Notes: generated from the letters alone by a model not told the origin. Shown: positions 32,843 through 42,220, counted from the stretch's first letter. The stretch is DNA of 64,000 nucleotides from Sphingobacterium sp. UBA7855 (GCA_002500745.1 DLST01000017.1:186001-250000); one strand, 5' to 3'. Translations and numbers: made by a program.

Positions 32843-34522
32843 ATGGAAAAACTCATCTTAAAGTTTATTCTTCTGTTTCCAGGGTTTTGGAAAAGCTTAG
32901 GCATTAATTTTGAACAGTTTAAGATCATCTTACAAACAAAAATCATTTTAGAGGACCGAAAACCTATTAGTTTTCGGAGACGTAGAAAGAATAAATCCTC
33001 CTCATCGTCTTCGATTTTACAATCTGTTGTGTATCTGATGATTGGCTTGGTATTCATGGTCATACTTGTGTCGATTCCAGATAGATATTTAGCTGTTTCT
33101 ATCATGCTGCTCACCTTTATCAGTATGCTGAGTATTACATTGGTTACTGATTTTTCACCTCTATTATTAGATACCCGAGACCATTACATCATTTTGCCGC
33201 GACCAGTTAATGACAGGACCCTATCGATTGCACGATTAACTTTTATCGCAATAAAGCTGTCTAACCAAATAATTGCCCTAACCGCACCAGTACTTGTTTA
33301 TGTATTATTTGATTGGCATATTACTTCAGTCCTTGTTTTATGTTTACAGCTTATTTTCAGCACCTTAGTCGCTCTCATCGGTGTCAACGGATTTTACCTG
33401 ATCAGTATAAAATACCTGCCCATTCAAAAGTTTAAAGATGCTATTACTTATATACAGATAGGTCTCTCACTGGTTCTTTTCCTGTCCTATTATGTTGGCC
33501 CAAATCTGATTCAATCTATTGTACAATCTCATTTGACGATGGGACAGCTCCGATTTCTTTGGATATTTCCGAGTACATGGATTGCATCTTTTCAACCCTT
33601 GATCTTTGGAGACCAAAATTTACCGGTTATCATACTATCCATATTGGGGGCACTCACTCCCTTTGCAGGTATCTATGCCTGTATCAAGTTATTCTCTCGT
33701 GGATTTAATTCAAAAATAGCAGCATTGGCAAGCGCAGACAGCTACCCCAATGAAAATTTGCCTTTGAAGCAGAATCATGGATCTAAACAGCCTGTATATA
33801 AATGGATATCCGCGAAAGTATGTTCATCCGCAGTTGAAGAGGCAGGATTTGGCATTGTATGGCTGATAAGTGCTAAAACAAGAGAATTTAAACAACAGCT
33901 CTATCCTTCGTTGGCTTATTTGCCTATTTACTTTACTTTTTTATTTATACGTACTGGAGAAGAGCTCCCAATGGCGGACAAGATATTAAAAATTCGGGAT
34001 TCGGGCCTGTATATTGTTATGTTCTATCTTTCATTACTCACCATGTTAACCGTTTTCCAGCTTATTACTCAAAGCAACAAGTATAAAGCAGCTTGGATCT
34101 ATTATACGACTCCCATCCACAAGCCGGGACAGTTGATGACCGGTGTTCTTAAGGCTTGTCTCATTAAGTATGTTTTACCTTTTAACGTCCTGTTTTTATG
34201 TATCTGTATCCCCTTATTTGGTCTCAATTCAATTAATGATCTCCTATTATCTTCTGCAGTTGGCGGCATTGAAAGCATTTTGATTATGCTTTTTATGGTC
34301 AAAAACTACCCGTTTTCAAAAGCGAACCAATCCAATTCTAAAGCAATAACCAATTTATTCATCTTAGGTCTTTTGGGGATATTGGGCTTCTTACATAAAA
34401 CAATCTTCCATTTCGAAACGCTAATTTGGATCTTAGCCGGACTCGGATGGATCATATTCTTTTTGATGTTAAAGTATTTAAAGAAAGAAGATTGGAAAAG
34501 CCTTGCTTATGACGACAATTGA
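32843..34522 (+). CDS. ABC transporter membrane subunit (permease)
   Basis: About 559 residues from the ATG at 32843 (MEKLILKF); an open frame reaches upstream to 32792 inside the ATPase gene. Around ten or more hydrophobic segments (for example VVYLMIGLVFMVILVSI, NQIIALTAPVLVYVLF, LGLLGILGFL) with an N-terminal amphipathic region and an RRRRKNKSSSSSS linker at about residues 45-57. No characterised permease family is recognised with confidence; pairing with the ATPase makes a two-gene exporter likely. No clear terminator follows; 34523-34738 is otherwise empty. Confidence 0.8.
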   Translation: MEKLILKFILLFPGFWKSLGINFEQFKIILQTKIILEDRKPISFRRRRKNKSSSSSSILQSVVYLMIGLVFMVILVSIPDRYLAVSIMLLTFISMLSITLVTDFSPLLLDTRDHYIILPRPVNDRTLSIARLTFIAIKLSNQIIALTAPVLVYVLFDWHITSVLVLCLQLIFSTLVALIGVNGFYLISIKYLPIQKFKDAITYIQIGLSLVLFLSYYVGPNLIQSIVQSHLTMGQLRFLWIFPSTWIASFQPLIFGDQNLPVIILSILGALTPFAGIYACIKLFSRGFNSKIAALASADSYPNENLPLKQNHGSKQPVYKWISAKVCSSAVEEAGFGIVWLISAKTREFKQQLYPSLAYLPIYFTFLFIRTGEELPMADKILKIRDSGLYIVMFYLSLLTMLTVFQLITQSNKYKAAWIYYTTPIHKPGQLMTGVLKACLIKYVLPFNVLFLCICIPLFGLNSINDLLLSSAVGGIESILIMLFMVKNYPFSKANQSNSKAITNLFILGLLGILGFLHKTIFHFETLIWILAGLGWIIFFLMLKYLKKEDWKSLAYDDN

Positions 34523-34738
34523 TAAAACTACAAATTGTCTACCATCAAGGAATAACACTTGAACAGGCATTTTTGCTGAAAACGCTCAATCTCATTAGCC
34601 GAACATCTCAAGAGGCAAGCAGTATTCAGAGGGCGTGAAAAAAATAACTATTATCCATAAGGCAATAAAAAGGGCTACACTTTCCTCTAGGCACCAAAAT
34701 AAGGTATTTTGTAATAGAATGAGATATTTTTAATAAAA

Positions 34739-34766
34739 AAGCATCAACCTAAAGAGATTGATGCTT
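34739..34766 (-). terminator. Terminator downstream of tRNA-Met genes
   Basis: AAGCATCAA (34739-34747) pairs with TTGATGCTT (34758-34766); A-run at its left is a U-run on the minus strand. It starts only five bases after the tRNA 3' end. Confidence 0.85.
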
Positions 34767-34770
34767 CTAG

Positions 34771-34844
34771 TAGCGGGGAGCAGAATCGAACTGCCGACCT
34801 TTGGGTTATGAATCCAACGCTCTAACCATCTGAGCTACCCCGCC
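34771..34844 (-). tRNA. tRNA-Met (CAT), copy 1
   Basis: 74 nt cloverleaf on the minus strand: acceptor stem GGCGGGG / CCCCGCT, D arm GCTC / GAGC, anticodon loop TTCATAA with anticodon CAT, T arm GGCAG TTCGATT CTGCT, discriminator A, CCA not encoded. The overall sequence resembles elongator tRNA-Met more than initiator (the 1-72 position is a G-U pair) or lysidine-type tRNA-Ile, but the latter is not fully excluded. The anticodon stem has an A31-C39 mismatch. Identical to the copy at 35138-35211. Confidence 0.93.
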
Positions 34845-34855
34845 GTTTCGGTATG

Positions 34856-34885
34856 CAAATATACCACTTCATGTGTCAATTCAAA
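34856..34885 (-). promoter_or_regulatory. Promoter of tRNA-Met copy 1
   Basis: On the minus strand TTTG (34882-34885), 18-base gap, TATATTTG (34856-34863): both boxes perfect, 11 bases before the mature 5' end. The remaining gap 34886-35137 shows no gene. Confidence 0.8.
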
Positions 34886-35137
34886 AGATTTTTTTATTTT
34901 TTTACCAATTATCTGGTATAAAAACCGTCTTTTAAGCGCAACAAACTCATTTTTAACCAAGTAAATTTATTGTCTACAAAAAGTACATAACCTCTAAAAC
35001 TTTGATCGTACCAAAAAGGTAATATTTATCAAAATAAGGAGTCAACTTTTCATAAAAAAACTTGCAATAACAAAATAAATATGTATTATTACAAATAATA
35101 AGTTTATGCAATAAAAAGCAACTTTGGAAGAGATTTG

Positions 35138-35211
35138 TAGCGGGGAGCAGAATCGAACTGCCGACCTTTGGGTTATGAATCCAACGCTCTAACCATCTGA
35201 GCTACCCCGCC
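35138..35211 (-). tRNA. tRNA-Met (CAT), copy 2
   Basis: Identical in all 74 positions to the copy at 34771-34844. Flanking DNA differs apart from the promoter boxes. Confidence 0.93.
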
Positions 35212-35223
35212 ATTTTGGGAATG

Positions 35224-35253
35224 CAAATATAGCTTATTTTTGATTTAAACAAA
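35224..35253 (-). promoter_or_regulatory. Promoter of tRNA-Met copy 2
   Basis: TTTG (35250-35253) and TATATTTG (35224-35231) on the minus strand with the same 18-base gap as copy 1, 12 bases before the mature 5' end. It shares the short space before the divergent START-like gene. Confidence 0.8.
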
Positions 35254-35276
35254 CTAATATTAAAAAAAACATTTAT

Positions 35277-35654
35277 ATGGCAGATAAAATAAAATTCCAA
35301 CTAGAATATATCATCAACTCTTCACCTAGAATTTTATTTCCGTATTTGCAAGAACCAAACGAATTGGCACAATGGTTTGCAGATGATGTAAACTATAAAG
35401 ACACCGTTTATACTTTCATTTGGGATGATGAACCACACCGAGCAAAAATTGTAGCATCGAAAGAAAACAAATCTGTACGCTTTAAATGGCTCGATGATGA
35501 TCCCTATTATTTCGATCTGGAGATCGACCAAGATGAACTAACAAATGATGTTGCTCTCAAAATAACTGATTTCGCTAAAGAAGAAGATCTTGAAAACAGA
35601 AAATTAATTTGGAAAAATTCAATAGTCTATCTTCAGAGTGTTATAGGTGCATAA
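35277..35654 (+). CDS. START-like domain protein
   Basis: 125 residues with the SRPBCC/AHSA1-like fold of the Bacteroidota START-like family: FQLEYIINSSPRILFPYLQEP, LAQWFADDVN, then VRFKWLDDDP and the C-terminal helix WKNSIVYLQSVIGA. Such proteins bind hydrophobic ligands or act as cochaperone-like modules; role unknown here. It lies about 100 bp before the LptF/G-type permease. Confidence 0.85.
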   Translation: MADKIKFQLEYIINSSPRILFPYLQEPNELAQWFADDVNYKDTVYTFIWDDEPHRAKIVASKENKSVRFKWLDDDPYYFDLEIDQDELTNDVALKITDFAKEEDLENRKLIWKNSIVYLQSVIGA

Positions 35655-35662
35655 AAAAAGCC

Positions 35663-35737
35663 TATCTTTGCAATATAATCCACCAAGGACTCCTAGGGGA
35701 GTTCTTTGGTGTAGAGATGCCTTAATGCAAAGGCATC
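35663..35737 (+). promoter_or_regulatory. Promoter and two-hairpin leader before the LptF/G permease
   Basis: Perfect -7 box TATCTTTG (35663-35670), no clear -33. The predicted transcript then runs into hairpin 1 (CACCAAGGACTCC 35681-35693 with 35698-35711, one bulge and one G-U) and hairpin 2 (GATGCCTT 35716-35723 with AAGGCATC 35730-35737), leaving 19 free bases before the ATG. No T-run follows, so these are not terminators. Confidence 0.55.
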
Positions 35738-35756
35738 GATTTGCTTAGCGTCACGG

Positions 35757-37241
35757 ATGAAAAAAGTTCATTTACTTATTCTTCAAGCTTTCATAAAACC
35801 ATTTATTGTCACATTTTTCATTGTGATGTTTGTGCTATTGATGCTTTTTCTATTCAAGTATATCGATGATTTGATTGGAAAAGGCTTCGAATGGTATACG
35901 ATTATGGAGTTGATTGGCTATCAATGCGTTGTTCAAATTCAAATGGCAATGCCCTTATCCATGTTACTCTCCTCCATTATGACATTTGGAAATCTGGGTG
36001 AAAGCTATGAATTGGTTGCTATTAAGGCTGCGGGCGTATCTTTGCGCAAAGCGATGACTCCGCTATTTGTACTCGTCGGAATTTTCGCAACAAGTTCTTT
36101 TCTTTTCTCCGACTACATTCTTCCTGTAGTGAATCTGAAAATGGGGACATTACTTACAGATGTACGTAATAAAAAGGCCGATTTCCTTATCAAACCCGGA
36201 ATATTTAACAATACTATCCCAGGTTACTCCATCCGCGCCCGGGGAAAAAACAAAACGGGAACAATTCTCTACGACTTGATGATCTACGATCACCGCGGTG
36301 GCAATACGGCCAATAATGTACTTATGGCAAAAGAAGGCTATATCTACAATTCTCCCGACAACAATTATATGATTCTTAAACTTAAGGATGGTATACGTTA
36401 CGAAGAGGCACGGACTAAAAACTCCAAAACTTACGATCCACGGCAGCAATTTACGCGATTTAAATTCAAAGAAACTGAGCAAAAGTTTGATATGGGAAGC
36501 TTTCAACAGGGTAAAACAGATGAAAACCTGTTCAAGAGCCACCACGCCATGTTAAATTTGAAACAATTGGATATGTATATCGACTCGAACCATATTAAGT
36601 TAGATAGTATGGGAAGAGCAATTTCCCGGACATTAGATACGCGATATAATATTTACTCGAAATATTTTAGTGCCAATCAACCTGGACAGCCCAAAGTTAA
36701 AGAAGCTAAAATCAAGCCTTTTAAAAATCTGATTGCCGATCTTGTACCTCAAGAACAACGTTCACAGGTCACGATGAATGCACTAAACCAGTTGAATTAT
36801 CTGAAGGAAGATCTGAATGGCCGTACGCTTGAATTTAAAGATTACAAATCGAAAGATATCCGCTACCGCATTGAGTGGCATCGCAAGTTTACCCTTGCTG
36901 TTTCCTGTCTTTTATTGTTTGCGATCGGAGCGCCACTTGGTGCTATTATCAGAAAGGGAGGGCTTGGTCTTCCTGTAGTTATGGCCATTATATTCTTTCT
37001 AATTTATCATATTATTTCGACGGTAGCAGAAAAAACGGCTAAAGATGGCGCGATATCATCAGGTATGGGTATGTGGATGGCGATCATTGTATTAACACCA
37101 CTTGCTGCTTTTCTAACGTACAAATCGACAACAGATTCCGCTTTATTTGATATTGATCAATACAAGTTAAAAGTAGAAGCCGCGTGGAAATGGATAAAAG
37201 AAAAGTTTTCAAAAAAGAATAATTTAAAAGAATCACATTAG
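35757..37241 (+). CDS. LptF/LptG (YjgP/YjgQ) family permease
   Basis: 494 residues: N-terminal transmembrane helices (FIVTFFIVMFVLLMLFLFKYI), two further ones, a long periplasmic beta-jellyroll region (about 130-370) and three C-terminal helices (FTLAVSCLLLFAIGAPLGAIIRKGG). LptF and LptG form the membrane part of the ATPase that lifts lipopolysaccharide out of the inner membrane. Only one such protein is encoded here, and its periplasmic region is longer than in E. coli LptF (about 366 residues in total). lptB is not in the window. Confidence 0.9.
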   Translation: MKKVHLLILQAFIKPFIVTFFIVMFVLLMLFLFKYIDDLIGKGFEWYTIMELIGYQCVVQIQMAMPLSMLLSSIMTFGNLGESYELVAIKAAGVSLRKAMTPLFVLVGIFATSSFLFSDYILPVVNLKMGTLLTDVRNKKADFLIKPGIFNNTIPGYSIRARGKNKTGTILYDLMIYDHRGGNTANNVLMAKEGYIYNSPDNNYMILKLKDGIRYEEARTKNSKTYDPRQQFTRFKFKETEQKFDMGSFQQGKTDENLFKSHHAMLNLKQLDMYIDSNHIKLDSMGRAISRTLDTRYNIYSKYFSANQPGQPKVKEAKIKPFKNLIADLVPQEQRSQVTMNALNQLNYLKEDLNGRTLEFKDYKSKDIRYRIEWHRKFTLAVSCLLLFAIGAPLGAIIRKGGLGLPVVMAIIFFLIYHIISTVAEKTAKDGAISSGMGMWMAIIVLTPLAAFLTYKSTTDSALFDIDQYKLKVEAAWKWIKEKFSKKNNLKESH

Positions 37242-37281
37242 ATTGTGACAGGGCTATTATAAATAAATTTAGATTCTACAC

Positions 37282-37289
37282 TAACTTTG
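37282..37289 (+). promoter_or_regulatory. -7 box upstream of ribBA
   Basis: TAACTTTG, a perfect TAnnTTTG, 23 bases before the ribBA ATG. No FMN riboswitch is visible in the 71-bp gap. Confidence 0.45.
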
Positions 37290-37312
37290 TATCAATTACA
37301 ATATATCAATAA

Positions 37313-38527
37313 ATGGATTTCAAATTAAACACGATCGAAGAAGCGATCGCTGATATACAAGCAGGAAAAGTAGTAATCGTAGTGGATGACGAAGACCGCG
37401 AAAATGAAGGAGACTTTGTCACTGCTGCTCGCAATGCCACTCCTGAAATCATAAACTTTATGGCCACTCACGGGCGCGGATTGGTATGTGCTCCGATAAC
37501 GAAAGAAAGGGCAGATGCATTACACCTTGATCTCATGGTAGGTCAAAATACAGCGGTATACGAAACTAACTTTACTGTTTCCATTGACCTGCAGGGATAT
37601 GGTTGTACTACAGGAATTTCAGCGTCAGACCGTTCGAAAACAATTAAAGCAATGATTGATCCTAATATTCATTACGAAGAATTAGGTAGGCCAGGTCATA
37701 TTTTTCCCTTAATAGCAAAAGATGGCGGCGTATTACGTCGTACTGGTCATACAGAGGCTTCAGTTGACCTGGCTCGATTAGCAGGATTTGAACCTGCAGG
37801 TGTATTGGTTGAGATTTTAAAAGAAGACGGCGAAATGGCTAGGCTTCCCGAACTTCTGGAAGTTGCTAAAAAATTCGATTTAAAGATCGTAAGTATTGAA
37901 GATCTGATCGAGTACCGCCTTAAACACGACTCGCTGATCAATGAAGAAGTCACCGTTAATATGCCAACACAATATGGTGATTTTAAAATGAAAGCTTTTA
38001 CGCAGAAAGATACTGGCGAACAGCATTTAGCGCTTTACAAAGGAGACTGGAATGAAGACGAGCCTATTTTAGTACGTGTGCATAGTTCTTGTGTTACAGG
38101 AGATATTTTTGGGTCTTGCCGATGCGATTGTGGCCCGCAGCTGCACAAAGCCATGGAAATGATCCAGCAGGAAGGTAAAGGTGTCATCGTGTATATGAAT
38201 CAGGAAGGACGAGGTATCGGACTGATCAATAAATTACACGCATACAAATTGCAAGAAAATGGATTAGACACAGTAGATGCTAATGTACAGTTAGGATTTA
38301 AGGCCGATTTAAGAGACTATGGTGTAGGTGCACAGATCTTAAGAAATCTGGGGGTCACAAAAATGCGCCTTATGTCAAACAACCCTACGAAACGCGCGGG
38401 TTTGGTAGGTTATGGTCTTGAAGTTGTAGAAAATGTACCTATTGAAATAACGGCAAATCCATTTAACGAAGAATATCTAAAAACCAAACGGGATCGTATG
38501 GGGCATACGATCATGAAAAATTTATAA
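37313..38527 (+). CDS. ribBA: 3,4-dihydroxy-2-butanone 4-phosphate synthase / GTP cyclohydrolase II
   Basis: 404 residues with both halves intact. RibB (1-205): [11 protein letters not shown], and [14 protein letters not shown] with the catalytic Asp/Glu/His set. RibA (about 208-404): zinc ligands in [18 protein letters not shown] and substrate block NQEGRGIGL, ending [17 protein letters not shown]. It supplies both starting compounds of riboflavin synthesis, from ribulose 5-phosphate and GTP. Monocistronic with its own terminator. Confidence 0.97.
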   Translation: MDFKLNTIEEAIADIQAGKVVIVVDDEDRENEGDFVTAARNATPEIINFMATHGRGLVCAPITKERADALHLDLMVGQNTAVYETNFTVSIDLQGYGCTTGISASDRSKTIKAMIDPNIHYEELGRPGHIFPLIAKDGGVLRRTGHTEASVDLARLAGFEPAGVLVEILKEDGEMARLPELLEVAKKFDLKIVSIEDLIEYRLKHDSLINEEVTVNMPTQYGDFKMKAFTQKDTGEQHLALYKGDWNEDEPILVRVHSSCVTGDIFGSCRCDCGPQLHKAMEMIQQEGKGVIVYMNQEGRGIGLINKLHAYKLQENGLDTVDANVQLGFKADLRDYGVGAQILRNLGVTKMRLMSNNPTKRAGLVGYGLEVVENVPIEITANPFNEEYLKTKRDRMGHTIMKNL

Positions 38528-38538
38528 GAACAATCTCG

Positions 38539-38570
38539 AAAAAGCGGTATCTCAAAAAGTACCGCTTTTT
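38539..38570 (+). terminator. Terminator of ribBA
   Basis: AAAAAGCGGTA (38539-38549) pairs with TACCGCTTTTT (38560-38570). Confidence 0.88.
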
Positions 38571-38660
38571 TCACTCATATACGCCCTTGTCATAGTAACT
38601 CCTGCCTTTTTATGATCCTTTCATGGCAGTACTATCAATAAATAGCAGTAACTTCAACAT

Positions 38661-39056
38661 ATGGAACAACAAAGAAAACATATCATCTTTTTTGATGGGG
38701 ATTGCTTGATTTGTAATCGCTTTGTTCAAATGCTATTAAGAATAGATCGTAAAAAAAAATTCTTATTTAGTTCCCTTCAGTCTGAATTTAGTAGGACCAC
38801 GCTTAAAAACATCCCTAAAGACATTGATTCAATCGTTTATTTATCTTCTGAAGGTAGTTTTATCAAAAGTGAAGCTATTCTTAAAATCATTAAGCAATTG
38901 GGTTTCCCCTACACCATATGTTATTTACTGAAGATTTTACCCATTGGATGGAGAGATGCGATTTATGACTATTTTGCTAAAAACCGTTATCAATGGTTTG
39001 GCAAAAATGAGTCTTGTAAGATACCTTCAAAAGCTGAAAGAGAAAGATTCATTTGA
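38661..39056 (+). CDS. DCC-family thiol-disulfide oxidoreductase-like protein (DUF393)
   Basis: 131 residues with the hallmark FFDGDCLICNRFVQMLLRID, where the DxxCxxC block (Cys at about residues 15 and 18) resembles a thioredoxin-like redox site. Proteins of this family (YuxK/DUF393) are common in Bacteroidota; their partners are unknown. No lipobox or signal peptide, so cytoplasmic. The AT-rich spacer to the aldehyde dehydrogenase is 75 bp. Confidence 0.85.
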   Translation: MEQQRKHIIFFDGDCLICNRFVQMLLRIDRKKKFLFSSLQSEFSRTTLKNIPKDIDSIVYLSSEGSFIKSEAILKIIKQLGFPYTICYLLKILPIGWRDAIYDYFAKNRYQWFGKNESCKIPSKAERERFI

Positions 39057-39131
39057 ACGTGAAATAAATTATTGAACAGAATTTCAGTTTGAGGTGTTTA
39101 AACTATACTTGTAACAATAAAATTTACATCG

Positions 39132-40565
39132 ATGAAAAATAAACTTTTAATTGAGAATGCTTATATCAATGGGAAATTTATTACATCAAAACACACTTTT
39201 GACGTAATAAATCCTGCTACAGGAAAGATTATCGCTTCATTACCCGATTTGAAAGTGGCAGATTGCAGTAAGGCAATAGATGCTGCTCACAAAGCTTGGA
39301 AAAGCTGGAAAAATACAACTGTAGTGGAACGTTCTGATATCATCCGTAAATGGTACAATCTAATTCAAGAGCATAAGGACGATCTTGCAGAAATCATGAC
39401 GTTGGAAAGTGGGAAACCACTAAGCGAATCTAAAGTTGAAGTGGATTATGGCAGTTCTTTCGTAGCGTGGTTTTCAGAAGAAGCAAAAAGAACCTACGGT
39501 GAAACGATACCTTCCCAGAAGAAAGGTAGCAGGATGATGACAATTAAACAGGGTGTAGGTGTGGTCGCGGCAATTACACCCTGGAATTTCCCTATAGCGA
39601 TGGTAACCCGTAAAGTAGCGCCTGCTTTGGCCGCTGGTTGCACAGTGGTACTCAAACCAGCTTCACAAACACCGTTTTCAGCGATCGCATTAGCGAAACT
39701 TGCTGAAGAGGCAGGCGTTCCCAAGGGGGTGATTAATGTCATTACAGGAAAGGATAGCTCCGGGATAGGAAGAGAATTAGCGACGAACGATCTGGTGAGA
39801 AAGCTTTCTTTCACAGGATCTACCGAAGTAGGAAAAACGCTTATAGAACAATCAGCCTCGAACATCAAAAAAGTATCAATGGAGCTTGGCGGTAATGCCC
39901 CATTCCTAGTTTTTAACGATGCTGATATTGATGCTGCTGTAGAAGGTGCTCTCGCCGGTAAATTTAGAAATTCCGGGCAGACATGTGTATCGATTAATAG
40001 ATTTCTTGTTCAAGAAGATGTTTACGATGAGTTTTCAATGAAACTTACCCAGTCCGTTAGTAAACTAAAGGTTGGCAATGGACTTGATAAAGGTGTCCAG
40101 GTCGGCCCACTCATCAATGCAAAAGGCTTAGAAAAAGTACAACATCATGTACAGGATGCCATAAATCACGGTGCCGAATTGGCTACTGGAGGTAATGTAA
40201 TGAAAGGCCTATTTTTCCAGCCTACTGTGCTGACGAACATTCCAAAAGAAGCACTTATATTCAGAGAGGAGACCTTTGGCCCAGTCTGTGCCCTTTTTAG
40301 CTTTAAAACAGAAGAAGATGGCATAGCGATGGCCAACAATACTGAATTTGGTCTTGCCTCTTATTTCTATAGTACAAATGTCAATCGCTGTTTCCGGGTA
40401 GCTGAGCAACTTGAAGCCGGTATGGTCGGTGTCAATACAGGTCTTATTTCAAATGCGGCAGCACCTTTTGGTGGGGTAAAACAATCGGGAGTCGGTCGTG
40501 AAGGATCAAGACATGGCTTAGATGAATATATGGAATTAAAATATATCTGTTTCGGCGGAGAATAA
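39132..40565 (+). CDS. NAD(P)-dependent aldehyde dehydrogenase, succinate-semialdehyde dehydrogenase-like
   Basis: 477 residues of the aldehyde dehydrogenase superfamily: VAAITPWNFPIAMVTRKVAPAL (cofactor), general base Glu251 in MELGGNAP, nucleophile Cys285 in NSGQTCVSINRF. The blocks EEAKRTYGETIPS and PFGGVKQSGVGREGSRHGLDEY fit the GabD (succinate-semialdehyde dehydrogenase) subgroup best. Substrate is inferred by resemblance only. Confidence 0.88.
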   Translation: MKNKLLIENAYINGKFITSKHTFDVINPATGKIIASLPDLKVADCSKAIDAAHKAWKSWKNTTVVERSDIIRKWYNLIQEHKDDLAEIMTLESGKPLSESKVEVDYGSSFVAWFSEEAKRTYGETIPSQKKGSRMMTIKQGVGVVAAITPWNFPIAMVTRKVAPALAAGCTVVLKPASQTPFSAIALAKLAEEAGVPKGVINVITGKDSSGIGRELATNDLVRKLSFTGSTEVGKTLIEQSASNIKKVSMELGGNAPFLVFNDADIDAAVEGALAGKFRNSGQTCVSINRFLVQEDVYDEFSMKLTQSVSKLKVGNGLDKGVQVGPLINAKGLEKVQHHVQDAINHGAELATGGNVMKGLFFQPTVLTNIPKEALIFREETFGPVCALFSFKTEEDGIAMANNTEFGLASYFYSTNVNRCFRVAEQLEAGMVGVNTGLISNAAAPFGGVKQSGVGREGSRHGLDEYMELKYICFGGE

Positions 40566-40589
40566 AAAAGGAGCAAATTGCTCCTTTTT
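40565..40589. terminator. Bidirectional terminator between aldehyde dehydrogenase and DUF4476 genes
   Basis: GGAGCA / TGCTCC around a short AAT loop, with an A-run on the left and a T-run on the right, so it can serve both convergent genes. Confidence 0.85.
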
Positions 40590-41481
40590 ATTTTTTTAGA
40601 AAATCCAAAAGCTTTTCACGGGTTGAACTAAATGATAAGGCCTCCCCTACTTGCTCATAATTCTGCTTATCCAAACATGTTGGATAAGCATATTTAGCAA
40701 AGGTGAGCTTATTATCATCCCATATAAACAATTCCATTAAATCGGCAATTTCGGAAACACGAAGTTGCATGTTTTGTAACTCCCGAGCAGCTAACGCGAG
40801 TTTATCCTGATCATTTTCTTTCTGATTCAATAGGTCATTCAATCGGTTAGAATCTGTTTTAAGGAATACTTCTTTATCCGGTTGACCATTTCCTTCATCT
40901 TTAGCATTTCCATGAGGGCGATCTATCCCATTACGATAAATTTCGGATTCCTCCGGCTGCCTCTGTTTATCATTGCTCCTGTCATGATCATAGCCATTGC
41001 GATTATAGGCCGGCAATTCGCCACGACTTTCCGATTGTCTATATGGTTCATCATACTGTTCATCGTTATAGCTATCCTGATTATCATAACGTAAATCGTT
41101 ACGATAATTACTATTGCCATAACGATCAATAGGTTGCATGGATTCTAAAATAATCCCCTTGTTTCCTCTTCTGTTACTGACAGAAAACACAACGTCCATA
41201 AATTGCCCATTTCTATCGACAAGTTGTATTCCGGTGCCATTTAATGTGCGGCGCTGCCGATCGGCAAACACAATACGCAAATTATAACTCCTATTCTTCA
41301 AATGAGATATTTTGACATCGCTTGAAGCTCTATTATTATACAAAATGTCATTAATATAAAGGAAAAAGGGTACATCTGCAGAGTAGATATTTAATGTACC
41401 GCCCAAAGACCTGTACCGTTGCGCAAAACCTGCTACTGCTACAATCAGCAACAAGAGCATAATTAGAATTTTTCTATACAT
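40588..41481 (-). CDS. Exported DUF4476 protein
   Basis: 297 residues: N-terminal signal peptide (MYRKILIMLLLLIVAVAGFAQ), a beta-rich N-terminal region up to about 110, a disordered Asn/Tyr/Arg/Asp/Gln-rich linker (about 115-205), and a C-terminal helical DUF4476 domain (LVFIWDD-like IADLMELFIWDDNKLTFAKYAYPTC, then FSSTREKLLDFL). Function unknown. Terminates at the bidirectional hairpin shared with the aldehyde dehydrogenase gene. Confidence 0.82.
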   Translation of the reverse strand: MYRKILIMLLLLIVAVAGFAQRYRSLGGTLNIYSADVPFFLYINDILYNNRASSDVKISHLKNRSYNLRIVFADRQRRTLNGTGIQLVDRNGQFMDVVFSVSNRRGNKGIILESMQPIDRYGNSNYRNDLRYDNQDSYNDEQYDEPYRQSESRGELPAYNRNGYDHDRSNDKQRQPEESEIYRNGIDRPHGNAKDEGNGQPDKEVFLKTDSNRLNDLLNQKENDQDKLALAARELQNMQLRVSEIADLMELFIWDDNKLTFAKYAYPTCLDKQNYEQVGEALSFSSTREKLLDFLKK

Positions 41482-41545
41482 AATCCTATGCTATTTATAA
41501 TCCTTCGACTCTCAAGAATTACAAAGGATTAAGAACGTGTAGCAT

Positions 41546-42097
41546 TTAACTTTTTCGCCCAACATTTTTGTTGCGATACTTTTTATAAAGCTTTACAGCC
41601 ATCATCAGCGCAACTGATAAAATTAATAGTCCCAAAACGCCGAATATCCAATTCAGGGCCGATTTTAAAACTACTGTAAAAACGATCGCAAATAGTAAAA
41701 CGGTAGCGAGTTCATTCCATAGCCTCAATTTTGTTGAAGACCAATTGGACGACTCACTTTGTAGTTGAAACATAATACGCTGGCAGGAGAAATGATAAAG
41801 TATCAATCCTAAAACGAAAGTGAGCTTGACATGCATCCAGCCCATCTTCAGCAAACCCGGATTCATATAAAGCATAACAAGTGCTGCGACTACAGTGAGG
41901 TACATTGCTGGAGTGGTTATAATCCACCACAACTTACTTTCCATTACAGTAAACTGCCTATGCAAAATTCCATATTCTTCCGCAGGCCTAGATTTAGCTT
42001 CCGTATGGTAGATGAAGAGTCGGACAATATAGAACAATCCAGCCATCCAACATACTACAAAGATAATGTGAACAGCTTTTGCATATAAATAGATCAT
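41546..42097 (-). CDS. hemJ: HemJ-type protoporphyrinogen IX oxidase
   Basis: About 183 residues from the ATG at 42097; the open frame reaches 42127, but the family starts MxxYxKAxHII. Four to five transmembrane helices, conserved KAVHIIFVVCWMAGLFYIVRLFIYH (His and Arg of the heme site) and MGWMHVKLTFV. HemJ oxidises protoporphyrinogen IX to protoporphyrin in the inner membrane and replaces HemG/HemY. It lies downstream of hemE on the same strand but past a terminator. Confidence 0.92.
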   Translation of the reverse strand: MIYLYAKAVHIIFVVCWMAGLFYIVRLFIYHTEAKSRPAEEYGILHRQFTVMESKLWWIITTPAMYLTVVAALVMLYMNPGLLKMGWMHVKLTFVLGLILYHFSCQRIMFQLQSESSNWSSTKLRLWNELATVLLFAIVFTVVLKSALNWIFGVLGLLILSVALMMAVKLYKKYRNKNVGRKS

Positions 42098-42220
42098 AAT
42101 TACAAAATTAAGAAAAGTTAAGAGCAATTGTCACCAACAACTATGATTTGTATAAATGTTACATCCAATATACAAAAGTAGACTATCCACGCGTGAGGTC
42201 AGACCTGGCGCAAAAAAAAA

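Noticed and set aside
32065..34522. ABC pair as antibiotic or bacteriocin export
   Set aside because: No biosynthesis, immunity or peptide gene is adjacent, so a substrate cannot be supported.
37242..37312. FMN riboswitch before ribBA
   Set aside because: The gap is too short (71 bp) and shows none of the conserved FMN-aptamer blocks.
40882..41129. Small frames with low-complexity Ile/Met sequence near the DUF4476 gene
   Set aside because: They are shadows of the Asn/Tyr/Arg-rich linker codons on the other strand.
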